Shown here piece after piece: positions 15,139-20,333 of a stretch of DNA of 20,333 nt. Each line of letters begins with the position of its first letter. The stretch's first letter is position 1. Origin of the DNA: Phocaeicola_A sp964444735 (GTDB taxonomy: Bacteria > Bacteroidota > Bacteroidia > Bacteroidales > Bacteroidaceae); contig CAYUIJ010000039.1 of assembly GCA_964444735.1 (NCBI GenBank), positions 1 to 20,333 of the forward strand. Direction: 5' to 3'. The translations under genes and the position numbers were made by a program. Below the pieces are notes generated by a model. That model made no database searches, was not told where the DNA came from, and was given only the letters and a program-made list of their open reading frames with translations.

Positions 15139-17982
15139 ATGAAAACATTTTTAGAAACAGTAGCCAAAGATTTACACGACAAACTTCAGGGAGATTTCTC
15201 ACGTACAGCCGTTATCTTCCCCAACAAACGGGCCGGCTTGTTTTTTAATGAACATTTGGCAAAGAAAGCCGCACGTCCTATTTGGTCACCGGCCTATCTT
15301 ACCATCAGCGAAATGTTCCGTTCGCTCACCGATACATGGCTGGCAGACCAGATAGAACTGGTCTGCCTGTTATATAAGGTATTCAAAAAACACACCGGAA
15401 GCAATGAGACGCTGGACGAGTTTTATTTTTGGGGCGAGTTGCTCATCAGCGATTTTGACGATATTGACAAAAACATGGTCAATGCCCGGCATCTGTTCAG
15501 CAATCTCCAAGATCTGAAGTCATACAATGATTTCGACTTTCTCAATGAAGAACAAGAAGAGGCTGTCAGGCAGTTTTTCCAGAACTTCTCCATATCAAGA
15601 ACCACCGAACTGAAACAGCGCTTTATCTCGTTATGGAATGTTCTCGGAGACATTTACAATGACTTCAGGCAAATGCTTGAAGAAAAAAACGAGGCTTACG
15701 AAGGCATGCTATACAGGGAGGCCTGCCAGAAACTTATCCCCCAAAATATGCCATACGAACGTTATGTCTTTGTAGGTTTCAATGTCTTGAACAAAGTAGA
15801 ACACAAACTTTTCAAAACGCTGCAAGATAGTGGAAAGGCTATGTTCTATTGGGATTATGACATTAACTATCTGAATACAGCCAATCATGAAGCAGGAGAA
15901 TTCATACGAAGGAATCTTCATGACTTTCCATCAGAACTGTCTGTAGAATATTTCAATAATTTTGACAAGCCGAAGCACATTGAATACATATCCGCCTCAA
16001 CAGAAAATGCACAAGCCCGTCAGCTTCCAAAATGGTTACGCAACCATCTTGGAGAAAAAGAATCGGAAACAGCCGTTGTCTTATGCAATGAAGCTCTGCT
16101 TCAGCCGGTTATTCATTCATTGCCAGACAACATTGTAAAGCATGTAAACATTACTATGGGATTCCCGCTGACACAAACTCCTGCATACAGCTTTGTCAAA
16201 GACCTCATAAACCTGCAATCAAACGGATATGACAGAGACAAAGGACGCTATCATTATGCGCAGGTATCGGCCGTTCTCAAACATCCTTACGTACAGGCCC
16301 TATCGGAAAAGGCAAAGGAACTTGACAAGGAACTCACGGGAAACAACCGTTTTTATCCTCTTCCTTCAGAACTGCAGCGTGACGAGTTTCTAACAGTACT
16401 GTTCCAACCTGTCTCAAACAACAGTGAATTATGCAATTACCTAAAAACTACTCTGCAAAAAGTAACTGACATCTACAAAGATGAAGAAAGCGGCGAGGCA
16501 TTCAATCAACTTTATCGCGAATCATTGTTCAAGGCCTATGTAACCATGAACCGTTTTTATTCACTCGTTGAAAACGGGGAGCTCCATGTACAGTCCGAAA
16601 CATTGGCACGACTGATAGAAAAGATACTGTCAACAACCTCCATCCCTTTCCATGGAGAACCTGCCATCGGCCTGCAAGTAATGGGTGTTCTTGAAACTCG
16701 TAATCTGGATTTCAGGAATATTGCCATCTTGTCACTGAATGAGGGAAAACTTCCCAAGAACAACAGTGGATCTTCTTTCATTCCGTATAATCTTCGCAAA
16801 GCATTCGGAATGACTTTGTCAGAACACAAAAATGCCGTTTATGCCTACTACTTTTACCGAATGATACAGCGGGCAGAAAACATCGCACTGCTATATAACA
16901 ATTCGTCCGATGGGCTTAACCGGGGAGAAATGTCAAGATTCATGCTGCAGATACTTACAGAAAGCAAACATGAAATACAAAAATATTCTATCACCGCCGG
17001 ACAAACTCCTATGACAAGTGAAGAAATATGCATCACCAAAACAGACGCCGTAAAAGAAAAACTGTACAAACAGTTTTTCGGAAAGGATAAAATCATATCT
17101 CCTTCTGCCATTAACACATACCTTGACTGTCCGTTGAAGTTTTATTTCCATTACGTAGCAGACTTGCGCCCCAAAGACGAAGTCCGTACCGATATAGACT
17201 CATCCATGTTTGGAAACATTTTTCACCGCACAGCCGAACTTATATACAAGGCCGTCACAGCCAATCGCAACTCTGTGCAGGAGGCGGATATTGAAAGATT
17301 GTTGAAGAACAAGCCCCTGATAGAAAATTATGTAGATTCGGCTTTCAAGGAGCTTTTCTTCAAAGTAAAACAAAACGAGTTGCCCGAATATAACGGTATA
17401 CAGTTGTTAAACTCCGAAGTGATTGCAAACTATATACGGCAATTGCTTGAAAAAGATAAGGTTTATGCCCCGTTCACTCTTGTCGGGATAGAAGAGAAGG
17501 TTTACGAAGATTTCAACCTTACCATCGAAAACGACTCTTCACACGCCATACGCATAGGGGGCATTATCGACCGGTTGGACAGCAAAGACGGGATTCTGCG
17601 CATTGTTGATTATAAAACCGGGGGCAAACCGACTGGAGCGGAAGACTTGCAGACACTATTCACACAAGCAGAAAAAAGACCTGGATATATATTGCAAACA
17701 TTTCTGTATGCGGCCATTCTGACTCACCGGCAGGAAATGCCAGTAGCACCATCGCTGCTCTATATACACAAAGCGGCATCGGATGCCTACTCACCCGTAA
17801 TATCCATCGGAAAAGGACGTGACAAGAAAGAAGTGCTCAACTTTAAGGAATACGATGCAGAATTCAGATATCTTCTAAAGAATCTGCTCGAAGAAATATT
17901 CAATCCTGAAATCTCGTTCGCACAAACAGAATTCAAATCACATTGTGCCTATTGTGACTTTAAGGAGCTATGCAGACAGTAA
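15139..17982 (+). CDS. addB: AddB-like PD-(D/E)XK nuclease subunit with iron-sulfur cysteines
   Basis: 947 residues; partner of the upstream AddA. The ATG at 15139-15141 is chosen; a TTG two codons earlier is less likely. The N-terminal half resembles an inactivated helicase: FPNKRAGLFFNEHL near residue 30 stands where Walker A occurs in Gram-positive AddB, and no GxGK[ST] is seen. The C-terminal RecB-type nuclease has Asp811 (GGIIDRLDS) and Asp824/Lys826 (IVDYKTGG), then LQTFLYAAIL. Four cysteines fit the AddB 4Fe-4S staple: Cys664 in TYLDCPLKFYFHY, and Cys936, Cys939, Cys945 in CAYCDFKELC at the end. The protein would act in the cytoplasm on broken DNA ends. No RecC-like Chi domain is identifiable by eye. 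A strong hairpin follows the gene. Confidence 0.88.
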   Translation: MKTFLETVAKDLHDKLQGDFSRTAVIFPNKRAGLFFNEHLAKKAARPIWSPAYLTISEMFRSLTDTWLADQIELVCLLYKVFKKHTGSNETLDEFYFWGELLISDFDDIDKNMVNARHLFSNLQDLKSYNDFDFLNEEQEEAVRQFFQNFSISRTTELKQRFISLWNVLGDIYNDFRQMLEEKNEAYEGMLYREACQKLIPQNMPYERYVFVGFNVLNKVEHKLFKTLQDSGKAMFYWDYDINYLNTANHEAGEFIRRNLHDFPSELSVEYFNNFDKPKHIEYISASTENAQARQLPKWLRNHLGEKESETAVVLCNEALLQPVIHSLPDNIVKHVNITMGFPLTQTPAYSFVKDLINLQSNGYDRDKGRYHYAQVSAVLKHPYVQALSEKAKELDKELTGNNRFYPLPSELQRDEFLTVLFQPVSNNSELCNYLKTTLQKVTDIYKDEESGEAFNQLYRESLFKAYVTMNRFYSLVENGELHVQSETLARLIEKILSTTSIPFHGEPAIGLQVMGVLETRNLDFRNIAILSLNEGKLPKNNSGSSFIPYNLRKAFGMTLSEHKNAVYAYYFYRMIQRAENIALLYNNSSDGLNRGEMSRFMLQILTESKHEIQKYSITAGQTPMTSEEICITKTDAVKEKLYKQFFGKDKIISPSAINTYLDCPLKFYFHYVADLRPKDEVRTDIDSSMFGNIFHRTAELIYKAVTANRNSVQEADIERLLKNKPLIENYVDSAFKELFFKVKQNELPEYNGIQLLNSEVIANYIRQLLEKDKVYAPFTLVGIEEKVYEDFNLTIENDSSHAIRIGGIIDRLDSKDGILRIVDYKTGGKPTGAEDLQTLFTQAEKRPGYILQTFLYAAILTHRQEMPVAPSLLYIHKAASDAYSPVISIGKGRDKKEVLNFKEYDAEFRYLLKNLLEEIFNPEISFAQTEFKSHCAYCDFKELCRQ

Positions 17983-18006
17983 ATCTTTAAAAAACAGCAT
18001 AGAAAA

Positions 18007-18070
18007 GCATGCGGACAAGCACGTGTCATTTTTTCTTAACGACACGTGCTTTCTTTATGCGCACGCATGC
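18007..18070 (+). terminator. Hairpin terminator after addAB within a nested inverted repeat
   Basis: An 11-bp perfect stem, AAGCACGTGTC (18017-18027) / GACACGTGCTT (18041-18051), has a 13-nt T-rich loop and is followed by TCTTTA, 34 bases after the addB stop. This suits an intrinsic terminator on the plus strand. A second pair, GCATGCG (18007-18013) / CGCATGC (18064-18070), encloses it. Its role is unknown; it may stabilise the structure or be chance. Confidence 0.6.
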
Positions 18071-18321
18071 TAAAAACACACATATTCTTTTTCCTGCTTA
18101 TAACCGCAGTCCGGCGATAGGGCCCTCCGGTTGCCTTCAAGGCTTCCGCTTCATCGGTCTCACTTGCAAAAACATGCTTATATTCTTTCACATCCTGCCG
18201 GTATCTGCGGTAAATTCCGGGAAAGCAACAGAGACACAAGCATTGTCCATTGACAACGCGCCCGATTTCTGTATGTAAATACCACATTTATTATCATGAC
18301 AATATAGCAAGAACAGCCAAG
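18071..18321. other. Gene-free stretch between the addAB terminator and truA
   Basis: I see no supportable gene. An 83-codon minus frame (18036-18287) begins 35 bases after truA, but it ends inside the addAB hairpin and has no recognisable motif or domain. No clear terminator for truA is visible. Confidence 0.5.
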
Positions 18322-19074
18322 TCAAATCAGAAATATATCGTCAGGATAACCGATATCAACCAAAAACAAGGCATGTCCGGATGCCGAAGTGCCAGCCTTA
18401 CAACGATCTTTCTGTTCGATAATCTTTCGGAAACCCTCTACTGTAAGCTTTCCACGCCCTACTTCAAAAAGAGTTCCCACAATGGCACATACCATATTAC
18501 GCAAAAAACGGTCGGCCTGAATGGTAAACACCCATTCTTCATCGGAGTTCTTTTCCCATCGTGCAGCCATAATGTGACAATTGTTTGTCTTCACATCTGT
18601 ATGGAGCTTGCTGAAACTGGTAAAATCCGTATACTCAAACAATACCTGTGCAGCCTCATTCATCCGTTCGAAATCAAGAGGCGTGCCAAACAAACGGCAT
18701 TTATAAAAACGTCCAAAGGGATTCTTCGTACTCGTCACATAATATTTATAGATACGGTATGTAGCATCAAAACGTGCATGCGCATCAGCTCTTACGGGAA
18801 CAACCTTATAAACCGATATGTCTGGAGGCAGCAAACGGTTCAGCTTATCGGCAAGCAATGTGACATCCCATTCTTTTTCCGAATCAAAATGTGCCACCAT
18901 GAAGCTTGCATGCACTCCGGCATCGGTACGTCCTGCACCGACCACTCCCACTTCACGGCGCATCAGGGTTGAAAGAGCTTTCATCAGCTCTTCCTGTACA
19001 CTGTTACCATTGGGCTGGATCTGCCATCCATGGTAATCTGTTCCGTCATAAGCCATGCATATAAAATATCTCAT
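18322..19074 (-). CDS. truA: tRNA pseudouridine(38-40) synthase
   Basis: 250 residues; isomerises uridines 38, 39 and 40 in the tRNA anticodon arm. The catalytic aspartate is Asp51 in GAGRTDAGVHA (46-56). Further family marks are YDGTDYHGWQIQP near the start, RFDATYRIYKYYV in the centre, DFTSFSK, and RFLRNMVCAIVGTL toward the C-terminus. The ATG at 19072-19074 lies two bases after the stop of the DUF5715 gene, so the two are probably translationally coupled. A TTG two codons earlier would overlap that stop. Length is normal for TruA. Confidence 0.95.
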   Translation of the reverse strand: MRYFICMAYDGTDYHGWQIQPNGNSVQEELMKALSTLMRREVGVVGAGRTDAGVHASFMVAHFDSEKEWDVTLLADKLNRLLPPDISVYKVVPVRADAHARFDATYRIYKYYVTSTKNPFGRFYKCRLFGTPLDFERMNEAAQVLFEYTDFTSFSKLHTDVKTNNCHIMAARWEKNSDEEWVFTIQADRFLRNMVCAIVGTLFEVGRGKLTVEGFRKIIEQKDRCKAGTSASGHALFLVDIGYPDDIFLI

Positions 19075-19076
19075 CG

Positions 19077-19745
19077 TCAACGAGCGGTAATATGGAAACA
19101 GCCTTGTTTTAACTCATACTTTACATAACACTGTCCGTTCTTTCGCAAATCACGCAAGACTTCCGAAAGAACTAATTTCAACGTATCGGAACTCACATTC
19201 TGATACGGTCTTCCGTCTGTCTCTTCAATCTTCTTAAATCTCTTCCAGCTGACATCAAAGGTTGTTCCGTAGCAATGTGCAGAATTGGCCGAAGCATTCA
19301 AGTTTCTGCGAAACAAACGCTTTACGTCATGATTTGTACGCAAAACGGAAGTGACAATGATTTTATTGGGATTCAATCCTTTTGATGCCAAAGAATCCAG
19401 AAAATTCTGTCCTATGCTATGAAGTAACGTATTTGCCTTAGGAACCAGATAAGGAATGGAATGAGTCAGTGAGTCCAGATAATAGACTTCACAGCTTCCC
19501 AGTTTCTCAAGCTTCTCAACAAGTCCTTCTGCCTCCTCACGTGAGGAAACCGGACGTATCCCCAAACTTCTGGCACTCTGCAGATGCACATCATTCAAAT
19601 CAGGAAAGCTTCGTTTATAACTGATTACACCTTTAACATTATGAGGATCGTTCATTATCATGGATGTATCTTTCTTGCAACTGCCCGCCAGTATTTCCAC
19701 GGCACACATTGCAATCAGACAGATACGAATATTTTTTCTATTCAT
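19077..19745 (-). CDS. DUF5715-type lipoprotein with a VanY/M15-like zinc peptidase signature
   Basis: 222 residues. A hydrophobic N-terminal segment ends in A-G-S-C (Cys23), a plausible lipobox. The domain from about 55 onward carries TSVLRT (132-137), then SAHCYGTTFDVSW with His157-x6-Asp164, and C-F-H (His218) just before the end. This is the layout of M15/VanY D-Ala-D-Ala carboxypeptidases (S-x-H-x-x-G-x-x-x-D ... H), with a Phe-His instead of Trp-His final block. I assign DUF5715 from memory of similar Bacteroidetes proteins. Peptidoglycan cleavage in the periplasm is an inference. The usual acidic residue just before the last His is not obvious (Q-G-C-F-H), so activity should not be assumed. 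First gene of the pair with truA, under its own promoter. Confidence 0.75.
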   Translation of the reverse strand: MNRKNIRICLIAMCAVEILAGSCKKDTSMIMNDPHNVKGVISYKRSFPDLNDVHLQSARSLGIRPVSSREEAEGLVEKLEKLGSCEVYYLDSLTHSIPYLVPKANTLLHSIGQNFLDSLASKGLNPNKIIVTSVLRTNHDVKRLFRRNLNASANSAHCYGTTFDVSWKRFKKIEETDGRPYQNVSSDTLKLVLSEVLRDLRKNGQCYVKYELKQGCFHITAR

Positions 19746-19777
19746 ATTAATTTTTTATACAATATTTTTCCAATGCG

Positions 19778-19808
19778 CAAATTTACAAAAAAACAAGCGC
19801 ATTTTAAA
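19778..19808 (-). promoter_or_regulatory. Promoter of the DUF5715-truA pair
   Basis: TAAATTTG (19778-19785, minus strand) matches TAnnTTTG, with TTTA (19805-19808) 19 bases upstream as a 3-of-4 -33 box. Transcription would start near 19771, about 26 bases before the ATG at 19745. Confidence 0.6.
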
Positions 19809-20333
19809 CAGAATGCATCATTATATCCATCCTGACATATAATGGTTTTGAGGTTGGCGGACATGCCGGAACGGAATCCTATCAGGATAGCCGTAATCTC
19901 AATCCCACCGCCGGAAAGTGACCCCTCACGGTACCTACGGCGAGTTCCGTTTGAGGAAATGAGTCCGCCTTTGACAACTTCCGCATCAAATTTCTTACTT
20001 CTTGTTTCAGACTCACTATCTTATCAATAACAGGCAACTAAAATGTTTTGAATTATATCGGACTCATGTATATTTCGTATTCCATCCATATCCTTGAAAA
20101 AGGATTCCCCCGTTTTGGCTGCAAAATCTGAAATTCATGGAAATATCCGAAGATACAAAATGAGGCTATGCCAGCATCTTGACACAGCCTCTTCTTAAGC
20201 CTTGCAGTTCCTCTGATGTTTCCTTTTGCCTGTGCCGTTTCCCGTTCATCTGGGAGCAGGCCGCTGTATTCCGCTCGCGGCGGTCTGTAAACAGCCCGAT
20301 ACACACAGACTTGACAGACATAACGGATCCCTT
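19809..20333. other. Gene-free right end of the window
   Basis: All three frames on both strands are broken by stops or give sequences with no recognisable motif. The longest, a minus frame at 20053-20304, is rejected. Short coherent-looking minus segments (for example ISDFAAKTGESFFKDMDG near 20080-20140) could be debris of a decayed gene, but I cannot name it. Confidence 0.4.
20162..20191. repeat. Imperfect inverted repeat (hairpin) near the right edge
   Basis: GAGGCTATGCCA (20162-20173) and TGACACAGCCTC (20180-20191) pair over 12 positions with two mismatches and a 6-nt loop. A TTCTT follows on the plus strand and ATTTTGT on the minus strand, so it may be a weak bidirectional terminator. 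GAGGCTGTGTCA is also reminiscent of insertion-sequence ends in this phylum, but no transposase accompanies it. Confidence 0.4.

Noticed and set aside
18036..18287. 83-codon minus frame downstream of truA
   Set aside because: It ends within the addAB terminator stem and has no recognisable features.
18250..18972. 240-codon plus-strand frame opposite truA
   Set aside because: It is the antisense shadow of truA, whose motifs are complete.
20053..20304. 83-codon minus frame at the right end
   Set aside because: No motif, an unsupported start, and it crosses the imperfect hairpin at 20162-20191.
1..20333. tRNA, rRNA, CRISPR arrays, toxin-antitoxin or phage-defence islands
   Set aside because: Scanning by eye found no T-arm-like GGTTCGAATCC blocks, no regularly spaced repeats and no defence-type gene clusters. 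AddAB is a housekeeping repair complex here.

Overview
The window looks like core chromosome of a Bacteroidales bacterium, most likely Bacteroides, Phocaeicola or a close relative. The evidence is: repeated TAnnTTTG -7 boxes upstream of starts (the Bacteroidetes promoter type); a TamL-type lipoprotein variant of TamA; a DUF4296 lipoprotein; a DksA-like protein that has lost its zinc cysteines; a long type-2 IleRS; and a LspA with a long insert. The species cannot be fixed from the sequence alone.

Layout, left to right. 1-907 has no intact gene. It is GC-rich on the far left and carries the last ~36 codons of a tyrosine recombinase (minus strand) with a likely terminator, so it looks like the edge or scar of a mobile element. 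908-1591 (minus) is the queuosine-precursor transporter yhhQ, preceded by a promoter and a short leader that folds like a preQ1-I riboswitch covering the Shine-Dalgarno. 1819-4933 (minus) is a two-gene unit: tamL, then a YycJ/WalJ-like metallo-beta-lactamase-fold hydrolase. Divergent from tamL is a SpoU/TrmH RNA 2'-O-methyltransferase (5075-5827, plus), which overlaps tail-to-tail with a small conserved-looking ORF of unknown function. That ORF closes a minus-strand group reading lspA, DUF4296 lipoprotein, 107-aa ORF (7701-5822). Next on the minus strand come ileS and a dksA/traR-like gene (11629-7802), separated from lspA by a hairpin terminator.

11943-17982 (plus) encodes a complete AddAB-type helicase-nuclease in two tightly spaced genes, followed by a strong hairpin. 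18322-19745 (minus) holds a DUF5715 lipoprotein with a VanY/M15-like zinc signature, followed two bases later by truA, with a good promoter upstream. 19809-20333 has no gene I can support.

Functionally this is mostly housekeeping: tRNA charging and modification (ileS, truA, the TrmH-like gene, queuosine precursor uptake), envelope biogenesis (lspA, tamL, three lipoprotein genes) and double-strand-break repair (addAB). I did not find an unknown multi-gene system. The two most notable observations are the preQ1-I riboswitch-like leader of yhhQ and the IleRS signature motif, which reads GIHH (G-x-H-H) instead of H-x-G-H, the swapped motif associated with extreme mupirocin resistance in type-2 IleRS.
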